Source: Flectonema sp. DT1601 (Eukaryota; Euglenozoa; Diplonemea; Diplonemida; Diplonemidae). Taken from it: 64,000 nucleotides of DNA. Positions 45,601 to 58,936 of this stretch are shown piece by piece. The DNA lies in assembly GCA_964019425.1 (NCBI GenBank), contig OZ025836.1, positions 372,001 to 436,000 of the forward strand. The letters run 5' to 3'. The notes beneath the pieces were generated by a model. The model saw only the letters and a program-made list of their open reading frames with translations. It had not been told where the DNA came from and searched no databases. Position 1 is the stretch's first letter. Every line of letters begins with the position of its first letter. Both the position numbers and the translations under genes were made by a program.

Positions 45601-48467
45601 AAATTAAAGTTTTTACGACAAAAAGACGATTCGTACAATAGCGTCAAAGAGATGATTGAGTTCGCTGAGCTACAAGAAAATCAAAAAACGACTCGAGAAA
45701 CGCGAGAGACGTGTGACGGAAGTGATAGTCCGATACCTCCACATGAGTACCTCCCTTCAGAAGAGGAAGGTCTTCTCTCAACTCCTCACGATAGTAAATT
45801 AGATTATGAAACAGAAGAAGAATTATTTGAATCCGAAGATATTCCCAGCGATCATTCCCTCTACTCATCGGGTGACATTAGGACACCTCCTTCTGGCCCA
45901 TCAGAGTTTCCAACTAGCGAACACTTGGGAAGTACAAAAAGTCTGTCGTCGTTATCTCCATTTCGATTCGAAGATGAAAAGCCGCAACAGTCGTTCTCCC
46001 CAGTTGCTTCTACTTTAGATTCAGTGGTAGAGCAGAATACGGTTTCAAAGAAAATAAAAACTCCTGGCCAATGGACTACTCCGGCATCACCAGAAACTAC
46101 AACTCCCGCAGAATCCAAACCTGCCGCAGATAGTTCTAAGAAGTATATTTCTGTGCCTCAGGAGTCTTCACCGGTCGGGTCTTCTGGATCAGAACAGGTG
46201 ACTGAGCCTGTCGGAGGTTATCAAAATGTTACTACGAGTTCAATTAAAACACCACTTGGTGATTATGAAAATAGTAATTCCCCTCCGCGATCACATCCTC
46301 CTGTTGAGAGTATTTCATCTCATCCACGGCAACAGTCTTCTCCTTCGAATTCAATAACACGACAGGAGAAGTCATCAGAAGGTCATTCGCCGCGAAGAAT
46401 TCAAACTCCTCTTTCAACAGAACCACATCACCATCCGATCACAGAGGGATCTCCTCAAAGAGTTCAAACACCAATCACAAAGCAGGTACTTACTCAAAAG
46501 GAAGTCCAGTCAGCTGCTGGACTTTCTCCCGAGTTGGAACCCGTCTCTGAAAATAGTTTAAACGCACATCAAGTCCAACAACAGCAACAACAAGAACCTT
46601 CAAAAACATCGATAAAAGAATCAAGTGATGACTTGCAGTACAAAACTCCATCTCTGATGTTGAGTGGATCTCCGAGTGAATTTATTTCACTTCCAGCAAG
46701 AGATGCTGAATATTTCCAGAAGAGTGAATCTGTGAACTCATCAACTAAAGATAACGAAGTAACACCTTCAGGATCTCTCATAGTTGACACTCAGCTAACG
46801 ACATCGACTCATTCAGTAATCGAAACACAAACTGATATGAACATCGTCAATGATACCCCTCAGGTGAGTGAAGTAAAACATCCTCTAACTGATGCTTGGT
46901 TAAGTCAGTCAACACCTTCTGATAATCACAATGTTGATAGTAATCAATTAATTGTAGAAAATAATTCACCACAAGTTGGTAGTAATCAACTAGTGTTGTC
47001 AGAATCAGAAAGGGTTTCCTATTTAAAAGAAGAACTTCACATAACTAAAGAAAGGCTGCAGAACGCGTTGGACTTTTCTGAACGTCAGAGACGGGGAGCA
47101 TCGTGTCTTCAGGAGGAATATTTTGAATTCAGAAAACAAGTTTCAGCATCGCAGAGGATAACAGACAGCCCAGACAGTGACTTGGATATACCACAACAGA
47201 TTGTTGATAATTATATTCAAGAAAGACAATCACACCAACAGGAAAATAAGATTAGCTTTACGCCTGCAGACGCTGGGAAAGAACCCGACAATTTGCTACT
47301 GACACCAACCCAATTTCCGACACCACTCTCCGACCCTTACCCCGGAGGAGTTCCTTCTCCTGTTGTTACTTCTGATGGTAGAACCTCATCTAACACCACA
47401 TCACATCAGACTCGTAGCACTATTCTACAGTCAAGAGTGTGGTCTACTCTCAGAGCAGAACAGAGAATAACATCACTCGGTAATGAAATGTTAGAAACAA
47501 GTAGAGCGTTTACTAATTCTACACCATTTCTTGGAAGTAGTGATGGGAAATCATCAAAAGTTCGATCCTCAATCGAGGCGGAAAAAGATCTGAATCAGAA
47601 GAGCAGTCCCGCAGGTTGCTACAGTCCGATGTACTTTCCTAAAGATGACGGAATGATTAAGAAGAAACATTTGGGTCGTAGTATTCAAAGAATTGAATCG
47701 GAAGCACACTTACGTGATACGACTCTCAGTCCTGTTGAGAAGATAGGATTGTTATCCAAACAGTCAACTCATCATCATCATCATCATGATGAGAGTGGGT
47801 TGAGGTCGTCAAGTTACCTACGAAGGCGTTCTAATTTACAAAATACTTCATCTGATCAGCTACTTAGTAGGAGTGCGAGTGATAGGAAGTTATCCCCATT
47901 TCGTAGTAGAACATCAATTGAATACTCTCCAGCATTGCAACAGCCACATACGTCTTTGTCAGAAAATGAAATCGAAGAATCACTTCTGACACTTGCTAAA
48001 GGTCACCGAGTTATTAGTAATGCGAAGGAAACACTTTATCGAGAACGTCAGAAAGAGTCTGTAATCATACACTTGGAGAGTGACGTTCGTAGACTATCAT
48101 CATCTCTGTTGGGTGTCAGCTCGAAGGTGTGTTTTTATTTATTAGAAAAAATAAATATGATCATAAATCACAACAACAAATAAAATTACAGAATCAAGAG
48201 AATGAGACTCTTCGAATGCAAATAGACGTCCTCTCTGCAGAACGTGACGCTTACCAAACAGAGAATGTTGTTCTGCGAGGAGAGGAGTCTCACCTTCGAC
48301 GACAAGTTGTGTCTCAAGAAAGAGAAAATGATGATTTACTTCAACAGATTAGAGATGCGACTGACGCACACGATGACTTCAGAGAAAGGTTTCTGTCAAC
48401 ACCCGAAGTAGATGACCTTCCTGATGGTCCGATTTCATCGTGGGAATTGTTTCATCTTGGTGAGTGA
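36676..48467 (+). CDS. Giant coiled-coil repeat protein (~3,900 residues)
   Basis: I do not recognise a named family. Exon 1 (36676-48126) encodes 3,817 residues. A 65-base intron (GTGTGT...TTACAG) joins it in phase 0 to exon 2, which ends in a stop at 48467. Residues ~100-650 are degenerate ~33-residue helical repeats with an E-x-x-x-R-x-x-I core. Around 740-1010 lies a series of CExLLSxLR motifs. Residues ~1136-2090 are sixteen 60-residue repeats, and ~2333-2707 are 148-residue repeats. A second CExxLxxLY series spans ~2735-2990, followed by a Ser/Thr/Pro-rich linker to ~3430, a six-His run near 3698 and a C-terminal coiled coil. No signal peptide or enzyme motif is visible. It is most likely a cytoskeletal or scaffold protein (inference). 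An alternative ending uses a strong donor at 48460 and an acceptor at 48690-48691. Confidence 0.85.
40081..42945 (+). repeat. Sixteen in-frame 180-bp repeats (60 residues each)
   Basis: Units of LTSKLNDLRAIERETYEIEG followed by RQPSPATPDKPRATKQQVED and a THSGQVKSNEQTAVQQKI-type segment. Copies are almost identical at the DNA level. Differences are mainly silent GAG/GAA and CAG/CAA alternations, a 9-base ACGCGCAGT insertion (residues TRS) at three junctions, one P-to-S and one A-to-D change. Near-identity implies recent expansion or ongoing homogenisation. Confidence 0.95.
43672..44795 (+). repeat. In-frame 444-bp repeats (148 residues), about 2.5 copies
   Basis: Copies begin STRSPIEGSLVVQLESTLSE at 43672, 44116 and 44560, exactly 444 bases apart. 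The third stops near ENTIAELN. Each contains two LExTLSELxxxVL-type coiled-coil modules, so the 148-residue unit itself arose from shorter repeats. Substitutions between copies are few. Confidence 0.92.
48127..48191 (+). other. Intron in the giant gene (65 bases)
   Basis: Donor GTGTGTTTTT and acceptor AAATTACAG. Splicing joins codon 3,817 (Lys) to an open frame starting NQENETLRMQ that continues the coiled coil. Without splicing the frame ends after 18 unrelated residues. Confidence 0.75.
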
Positions 48468-49071
48468 TTAATCTTTATATTTTTAATTATTTATTTATTT
48501 TTCTTTTTTGCAAACATTGCTAGCCCTCATAATAGATTTCAGTTTTTTTTGTTAAGTCATATTATTCAGTCCTACACAGTCTTGTATCACGTAGTTGGGT
48601 TGCTAGATAACGAAGGAAGGGGGGTAACAGGACCCCTTTTGTAATTTCCATTTTTTTATTTTTTATTTTATTTATTGTTTGCCTCTTTTAGAGGAAAAGC
48701 ACAATAAAGTGCTCTACGTTATTCGACACACTCCCGGCAGTATTATAAAAAAAAAACAAAGTATTTTGTGTATTCTCTCTTTTATTTTTTTTTTCTGCAT
48801 TGGTATTACTCGGATTTTTTTTTATTTTTTCTTTTTTTTGTACCGACATAGTCGGAGAAGAAACTATTCAGATTGAAAGCCGGAATTTTCCCCCGTGCGA
48901 CAGGATTTTGTCCTGCGTTCAACGAAATATAACAGCTGATCTGAATAGTTTTTGATTTTGATTTTGATTTTTTTTTGAACGGAAAAAAAGCAAGAACAAA
49001 AAAAAACAAAAAACAAAAAACAAAAACAAAACATAATTATTATATTAGAGTTAAGAATTTGATTGGAGAAC
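48468..49071. other. Intergenic sequence, giant gene to lipase gene
   Basis: AT-rich with poly-T. It contains the possible third exon of the giant gene (48692-48876) and otherwise nothing I can assign. A (C)AAAAA-rich tract near 48995-49030 probably belongs to the leader of the lipase gene. Confidence 0.6.
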
Positions 49072-49406
49072 GTAAGTAATCTTTTTTTTTTTTTTTTTTT
49101 TTTCCTTTTCCCCCCCCTTCTCTAGTTATTAATTTAAATACTCATGAGTTTTATAAAAGGAACTGTTGCGGTAACCAGGACTAGTGTCGCTCAACTAACC
49201 ATACATACACATGGCCTCCACGTGCCACTGACAGTTAAGATTGTCTGAATGATTGTTGTTCCTTTAAGCTTGATAAAATAGTATCAATTTACCTTTTTTT
49301 ACAGCTTTATGTTCCGTATGTGAGTCTGCACTGTGGTCCTGTCTCTTTTGTTTTTATGAAAATAAAAAATAAAATATCACTCGCGTCATAATTTTTATTT
49401 TATTAG
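49072..49406 (+). other. Probable 5' leader intron of the lipase gene
   Basis: GTAAGTAATC at 49072 is a strong donor, and a T-rich tract ending TTTTATTTTATTAG at 49406 is a good acceptor, 66 bases before the ATG. The intron would contain the conserved element at 49126-49246. Inferred from splice consensus only. Confidence 0.55.
49126..49246 (+). other. Conserved ~130-bp element, copy B
   Basis: Counterpart of 26862-26996, sharing the blocks listed there with differing spacers. Its place within a probable leader intron fits an intronic small RNA or an enhancer. No snoRNA boxes are convincing. Confidence 0.55.
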
Positions 49407-49472
49407 ATCAACACAACAACAACAACAACAAACAACAACGAAGATAATAAATACAAACTATGATGTTAAAAA

Positions 49473-52400
49473 ATGACAACATCTCCAACGATGTTCGAAT
49501 CTGTGCGGAGTTGCACAAGCGATTTGAATTCTGTGTCGAGTACTGCAGCTGAACCGACAGAAGCTTTCAATCCGATTTTTGGTCGACCTCCGCTAATTAG
49601 GTTGGAGACGTTATCATCTGCACATGTTAGATGGCTGTTTTTTATATTCTACTTTTCATTAGCTGTGACGATGTTCTTTAGAATAGAACAACATCGGATT
49701 TACACATGTGATGTTCTCTGTCCTAATAAGTTAGATACAGGATGTAAGCTAAGCGTACCATCTCCCTGGACACCTCAGGAAGATGCAATCCATTGCTCAG
49801 AAAGAAACATGTCTTACTCTAATATTTCTAGCGATGGTACAGCAACATCAATTTGGTCAGCTGAACTACACGACATGACTGTGTTCAGTAGATACATGTA
49901 TTTATACATTTCAATGAGGGATTCACAGTCATTTATCGATCATGACGTACAAGTAACGGCACTCTATGAAGCTCCTTTGGGTGTTTTTACTGAAGTTAAA
50001 AAAACATTTCACTGGAAATGTGAACCTAATTGTGATGAAGCAAAAAAGATAACTCGTTTTGACTTTGTTCATGAAGCTGAATCATTAGTAATGAGTGCGA
50101 GTGTAAAGCATAATAATAACTCTAAGACAAGCACTGATACTGTTTCTGATAGACTTGTTGCTGAGGTTGTGTCAGGAAACACCGGATTCTCAAAAATGGA
50201 ATTGAGTGTGAGATGTTTATGTATCGCAGCGTGTTTTATTATTTTAATACGATTGATGGTCATGTTGAGTTTGTCTGGATTTGAATTTTGGTTTCCAGAA
50301 CATCTCTGGCTTCTTTATGTCATCATATCTGTTTGTTTTATTTTATGTAACCCGTGGTGGTATTGGACTCTTGAACATGAAGATTTTTCGACTGATTTTG
50401 AAAAATTTAAATATGTTCTTCACATTTTGGGATATGATTTCTGCGCTGATATACTTCGAGCGTTTGAATTTATCGCATGTTGTTCACTACGTGATGCGGG
50501 GACCGAGTCGTATTGGTTTAAGGACAAGGTATTCTGGCCTGCAGTTGCTGCATCTTGTTGGCTTATTCTGATAACGATAACGAGAGTGTTGCAATTGTTA
50601 GTATCAAGAAACAATCCGTGGGTTTATGGAGTTCCTCTTTTTGAAAATGTTTTTACGAATTTCATTGCAACCGTACCAATTGAAGGAATAAGCGATCCGT
50701 CTCGTAATCTAACGTCATTCGATTATGATATCCCGCTGAGTACTGGAGGAGTCTTTAATTATTTTAACAGCATTCTATTCAGAGCACTTCAACTGTTTTG
50801 GTATCCAGCAATAATCCTTCAAGCCTTCAGGACATCAACACGTCTTCGATCAATACCATACTTACAAAGTAGATATCGACAGTTAACTTTTAGATTTGCT
50901 GTTTATCTTTATTTGTGTTACATTGTTACATGGGTTCCACCTGTTCTCTATCATACATTTACGAATAGTGCAACTCCTCCGACTACTCCTTATAACATAG
51001 GAGAGGTTATCGGTAGTGTTGCCTATAGTTGTATACTTGCGTATGTATGTACACCGATTACTGACTATCAACATAAGCTGGTTTATAATAATGAAATTCC
51101 TGATCCTGGAAACAGAGAGTGGATTAACAATTGTAAGTATAATCCTGGGTTTAGAAGATTTTTAGCATCGAGTCAGAGTTTGTTCTTTTTTTTTACTGAA
51201 GAAGAACGAGATCGGTTTATAACTGCTCAAGACAAGGCGGTGGATTCTTTCTTAGCATCGCGAGCTCAAATACACTACTCGTCGTCTGGAATACCTCATT
51301 TATTTGAACACTTGTCACTATCAGATGCTAAGACTGCATTAGTCAGAGCTAAAGAACAGGCAATGAGTGGAATCAAATCAGGTAAAGATCGAGTACTTCG
51401 ATCTGCTGCTAGTCTTCCAACGACTGTAGCGAGTATACCATCGCAAGCGAAGGAAGCAGCAGTTAAATCAGCTACGGCTGTGAAGAAAGGAATGCTTCAT
51501 CCTGTCGATACCGCGACAAACGTGTCTTCTCGTACAGTTGAGATATTTGAACAAACTCTGGAAAAGATTCATCCAAAGAGTGAAACTGTTGATAAAATCA
51601 AAACAGGAGTACACGGAGCCTTAGGTCTCCCTGTAGTCCTAGGAAAAAGAGAGAACGACAACATGACAGTAACTGTAAGCCCACCAAGTCCTAACGAATC
51701 CGAAATTGACATCATCAGTGTGGCATCAACACCAACACTCCTGGGATCTCCAGAATTTGGGGCATCACAAAGCGGATCATTCAGGAAAGCAAGAAGACGT
51801 TCTGACTCCAACCTCCATGATAAAGACACAATTACTAACAGGATGCTTGGTTGGTTTGATAAAATATCGTCAGACGTCTCGTCAATACAAACTGAACCTG
51901 AACCACTCTTTTGTTTAGAAACTTGTTCAAAATTATTTAATTTATCGTGGGAAGTTTATTTTTTAGACCCTGCAAGCAGTGATGAGGTCCGACAAGAATT
52001 ACAAAGAACAATTAATAAACGTGCTAAAGCTAGAGGGAAGATTCGGAAAACTAATCCTGACTCACGCTTAAAGATAATATTTAGAAAGATAGTATCACAT
52101 CCATCTCTAGAGTCGCCTAGCAATGTATCATCCCCTCAAGGTCGGGAAATGAGATCCATAGCATCTCCATCATCGTTAAAAAAAAGTAGGTCTGGCAGAT
52201 TGAGTTCCCTAAGCGCCCTTAAACGAAACACTTTCATAAATAAAAAACATCTTCTGAGAGTACGCACCCGTTACGAAGCCAGTGATGGTCCAAAAGAACG
52301 AGAACGACTCCTCCTCGAAGCCCTTGAGGACAAGTTAGAAATGAATGTCCGTCAATATGGATATTCACTAGAAAAAGTAGTAGCAAATAAACAAAACCAG

Positions 52401-54221
52401 GCTCTGATCTGTAAAATGGATGAGCATTTAGTTATCGCATTTAGAGGAACTGATAATACTGAAAATTTAAAAAGTGATTTGAAAATGACTCGTGAAGACA
52501 TCGAGAACTGGGTTGAGCCTCGATTAGGATTATTTAAAAAAAGTGTAAACGCATTTGGATTACTCAGACCGAAAGTTCACAGAGGATTTCTAGAAGTGTG
52601 GAGAGAATATTTGAAGAGCGACGTAATGGAAGCTCTCAGGGATGTCACTAAACGATACCACATAAATAGAATTTATCTGACTGGTCACTCTCTTGGTGGA
52701 GCACTCGCGTGTCTCGCAGCGTGGGATATCGCTCATTGGGTTCATGACGAAATCGGTTTAGATTCTCAAAACAGACCAGCCATCAGCCTGACTCATTACA
52801 GTTTTGGTTGTCCTCGTGTTGGGAATCCTGAGTTCAGTAAACTATTTAACAAAGCTGTTCCTGATTCGTTTCGTATCGTAAATGATGGAGATCCGGTTTG
52901 TTTCACTCCACCAAAAATCGGATACGGAGTCGCATCGTTGTATTCCCATCCTGGAAAACTTGTTAAAGTTGATTGGAAAGGTAACTTCGTCATCAGACCA
53001 GGTTATGTTGAAAAAAGTATGCCATCGTGGCATCTACGAAGCGCTGATCCGTCGAAACATCAAATGGCTGGTTCTGTTACTGATTTCTCAGCTGGGAAAA
53101 CGATCTCTTATCGCTCAGCACTTGACGCGGTTTTCAGTTATTGTAATTTTAACATTCGATGCTTCGATCCGCTTCTTTCAAAAATCGCAAATAATTTGGA
53201 AGCATCTGTTGAAAATGCCCGTCAAGGAGAGCTGCTTGACTTTCCGATATTTTCACCGTTCAGTTCTGATCAAGGTGAAGGTAATAATGCTTGTTCAGTT
53301 AGATTTAATCGAGAACACACCGATCCCGTTGTAAACGGCAATCAAAGAAAAGAAAGCACCGACAGTAGCTTACGAAGCGTACAATCAAAAAGAAACCCAA
53401 TTCAACTCGACAGAGACAACAGTTTAGGGAGTGTGTGTGTAGACCATGAAATTCCTACTCAATTACAGCTTCCATCATTCGTAGCATTGCCTCATGATAG
53501 ATTATTTAGCGTAAATGGATTATTAGATAATAGTGGTAATACTGATACTGTTCATTCTTTATTAAATGGAAGTGACCACCATCAACATTCTACTTTATTG
53601 TTTAATGAATATATTTACTCAGTGAAAGCCTTGATGGTGTTGTCAGGATGTGTTGTTGTTATTAAAGTAGAAAATGATAAACGACCCTCATTGAGGATGG
53701 GAATGTTTGGATATCCTAGAAAAGTATCACTTGGTCTTGTTAGCGACAGTATGAGTCAAAATAGCTCAACTATATCACCATTGTGTATTCTGTGTCCTGA
53801 TAGTGATAGTTGTTTAACGACACCGCAATTGGCATCTGGTGGAGCGAGTTCCTGTTCGTCAGGAAAGAGCCGATCGATTGATGGAAAGGGGATCTCAAGA
53901 CAAAATGACATCCAACAAATGATGCTAAGATATGGATACTCTCCATATACTCCTCTCAAACCTTTTGATCTTCATCGAAGTACTCCTCCTCCGTTGACAC
54001 CTCCAAAGCGAGTGTCTCACGTGGGACATCCGACTAAGTCAGAATTGGGATCACAAAGAACGTCTCTTGCAACTGTTCAGTCGGTGTCACTTCCTAGTCA
54101 GGTTCCGTACCCTTCAGAGGTTGCTATGGATTATTTATTTAGAGGAATGAAACAAATCCAATCGAACGGAAGCTATTCTCACGTAGATGATGATGATGAT
54201 GACACCACTACTTTATTATAA
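49473..54221 (+). CDS. Multi-pass TMEM181/Wntless-like protein fused to class 3 lipase
   Basis: A single 1,582-residue frame. Near residue 53 a membrane segment (WLFFIFYFSLAVTMFF) precedes a Cys-rich ectodomain of ~175 residues, then about six more membrane segments to residue ~530. The layout and the LRSIPYLQSRYRQLTF...segment recall the TMEM181/Wntless (GOST) membrane family. A ~350-residue linker leads to a class 3 lipase domain (~985-1240): LVIAFRGTDN, GHSLGGA with nucleophile Ser1073, DGDPV with probable catalytic Asp1140, and probable His1196. A long Ser-rich cytosolic tail ends in an Asp run (DVDDDDDD-like). It probably cleaves acyl esters of membrane lipids on the cytosolic face (inference). 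An out-of-frame ATG pair just upstream (about 49460) may lower translation. The lipase assignment is strong; the membrane-family assignment is moderate. Confidence 0.88.
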   Translation: MTTSPTMFESVRSCTSDLNSVSSTAAEPTEAFNPIFGRPPLIRLETLSSAHVRWLFFIFYFSLAVTMFFRIEQHRIYTCDVLCPNKLDTGCKLSVPSPWTPQEDAIHCSERNMSYSNISSDGTATSIWSAELHDMTVFSRYMYLYISMRDSQSFIDHDVQVTALYEAPLGVFTEVKKTFHWKCEPNCDEAKKITRFDFVHEAESLVMSASVKHNNNSKTSTDTVSDRLVAEVVSGNTGFSKMELSVRCLCIAACFIILIRLMVMLSLSGFEFWFPEHLWLLYVIISVCFILCNPWWYWTLEHEDFSTDFEKFKYVLHILGYDFCADILRAFEFIACCSLRDAGTESYWFKDKVFWPAVAASCWLILITITRVLQLLVSRNNPWVYGVPLFENVFTNFIATVPIEGISDPSRNLTSFDYDIPLSTGGVFNYFNSILFRALQLFWYPAIILQAFRTSTRLRSIPYLQSRYRQLTFRFAVYLYLCYIVTWVPPVLYHTFTNSATPPTTPYNIGEVIGSVAYSCILAYVCTPITDYQHKLVYNNEIPDPGNREWINNCKYNPGFRRFLASSQSLFFFFTEEERDRFITAQDKAVDSFLASRAQIHYSSSGIPHLFEHLSLSDAKTALVRAKEQAMSGIKSGKDRVLRSAASLPTTVASIPSQAKEAAVKSATAVKKGMLHPVDTATNVSSRTVEIFEQTLEKIHPKSETVDKIKTGVHGALGLPVVLGKRENDNMTVTVSPPSPNESEIDIISVASTPTLLGSPEFGASQSGSFRKARRRSDSNLHDKDTITNRMLGWFDKISSDVSSIQTEPEPLFCLETCSKLFNLSWEVYFLDPASSDEVRQELQRTINKRAKARGKIRKTNPDSRLKIIFRKIVSHPSLESPSNVSSPQGREMRSIASPSSLKKSRSGRLSSLSALKRNTFINKKHLLRVRTRYEASDGPKERERLLLEALEDKLEMNVRQYGYSLEKVVANKQNQALICKMDEHLVIAFRGTDNTENLKSDLKMTREDIENWVEPRLGLFKKSVNAFGLLRPKVHRGFLEVWREYLKSDVMEALRDVTKRYHINRIYLTGHSLGGALACLAAWDIAHWVHDEIGLDSQNRPAISLTHYSFGCPRVGNPEFSKLFNKAVPDSFRIVNDGDPVCFTPPKIGYGVASLYSHPGKLVKVDWKGNFVIRPGYVEKSMPSWHLRSADPSKHQMAGSVTDFSAGKTISYRSALDAVFSYCNFNIRCFDPLLSKIANNLEASVENARQGELLDFPIFSPFSSDQGEGNNACSVRFNREHTDPVVNGNQRKESTDSSLRSVQSKRNPIQLDRDNSLGSVCVDHEIPTQLQLPSFVALPHDRLFSVNGLLDNSGNTDTVHSLLNGSDHHQHSTLLFNEYIYSVKALMVLSGCVVVIKVENDKRPSLRMGMFGYPRKVSLGLVSDSMSQNSSTISPLCILCPDSDSCLTTPQLASGGASSCSSGKSRSIDGKGISRQNDIQQMMLRYGYSPYTPLKPFDLHRSTPPPLTPPKRVSHVGHPTKSELGSQRTSLATVQSVSLPSQVPYPSEVAMDYLFRGMKQIQSNGSYSHVDDDDDDTTTLL

Positions 54222-54384
54222 TCTTGTGCAAGTGTTCTCCATTCGCTGTCTCTGTTTTCGCTTTACAATTATTGACGCTTATAGATGACCAAATTCGAGT
54301 TCTTTGCATTTTTTTTTTGTTTTGTTTTCAAATATAAATTTTATGTGTAGTTAATCCCTTGAGGGTTTTCTTAATATATATATA

Positions 54385-55163
54385 TCAGTCATTCCTTTTT
54401 TTTGCGAACAAATTCTGGACACTGAAAAAAATTTTCAAAAAAAAATTGTAAAAATTTCGATCGAAGCGGCATTTTAATGCGCTGCATCGTTGGGTTCATT
54501 TCCGTCCGAAATCGGGAGGTTGGCATCACATACTTGTCTCCCGAATTGAGAAAAGAGATTTTGTGGTTTACTAAATCAGCTCAGCCGTGGACAAGTACCA
54601 AAACTAAAAATTAATCGAAGGGTCTAATTTTACACTGCTGACCCAGCGGGATTCAGAGAAAAAATAATCGAGCAAAAATATATTAAAGAGTACTCAGCAT
54701 GTGCCGGTGAGGCAGATTGTTACTACCTGTCTTTTTGGACCTACTTTGATACTTAATGAAAACACTTTCTTTATATAGATGCAACATTTTCCTTACATAA
54801 TTGCTACTAGGGTTGATTAGTTAGCAAAAAGGTGCATATCTCTTGAGTTCGGGAGAAGGAAAAAAAATTAGTAAAAAAAAAAAAATTAGGGTGTTTTTTA
54901 CTCAGATTTTCTCGATCTTTCCATTCCAGGTCTGGGATTAATATTTATCATTGAGTAGTACCAAGGAAATCTTGCAAAGAGACGTTTATCTCTTTTTAGC
55001 AGCACTTACCATGTTTAAAAGTATATCCCTATGCCTAATTTTACAGATCGCACCCTCCCCGATTCCAAAAAATAAAAAATCGAGCAAAAGTAACATATCG
55101 TGTAACCTTGCTCAGGCGGTGAGAAAATGGTGTTTTTTGTTCGCAAAAAAAAGGAATGACTGA
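54385..55163. mobile_element. TIR transposon, TCAGTCATTCC ends, TA target
   Basis: A 779-bp element with 28-bp inverted ends (TCAGTCATTCCTTTTTTTTG... and its reverse) set in TATATATA. No transposase inside. TA targets and CAGT-like ends fit Tc1/mariner-type MITEs. Another copy ends at position 29. It lies about 160 bases after the lipase stop codon, so it may sit in the 3' untranslated region. Confidence 0.85.
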
Positions 55164-58571
<3,408 letters not shown>

Positions 58572-58936
58572 GCTCTGGATTGAAATACATCCTTGTAGGA
58601 CTAAGGAAAAAAAAAAAACCCCAAAAAACTTGTTTTTCATTTTTATTTTTATTCACCTCTCCACTGTTTTTTCTTTTTAAAAACTCTTCTTTCTTTCATT
58701 CTCCAACGCAGCTCCTTATGCAAGTTGCAGAATGTAGAGTTGAGTATTTACTTTTTCACCCCCCTCCCTTTCCCCAAACGATTTCTTATTTTATTTAAAA
58801 AAAGATAAACTAACATCAAGCAGGGTGGTGTGCTTGATGTAGTCTATTTCAGTTGTAAATGCACTACATGAGATGTATATTTCTTAAAGAAACTAATGAT
58901 ATCAGTTTTGAACAGGACCCAACACACTTCAACAAC
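58572..58936. other. Tubulin 3' end and leader of the PPPDE-RING gene
   Basis: Pyrimidine-rich sequence with no gene of its own. CTAAC followed by CAG-type acceptors (58852 and 58914) just upstream of the next ATG suggests a leader intron or trans-splice acceptor. Confidence 0.5.
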
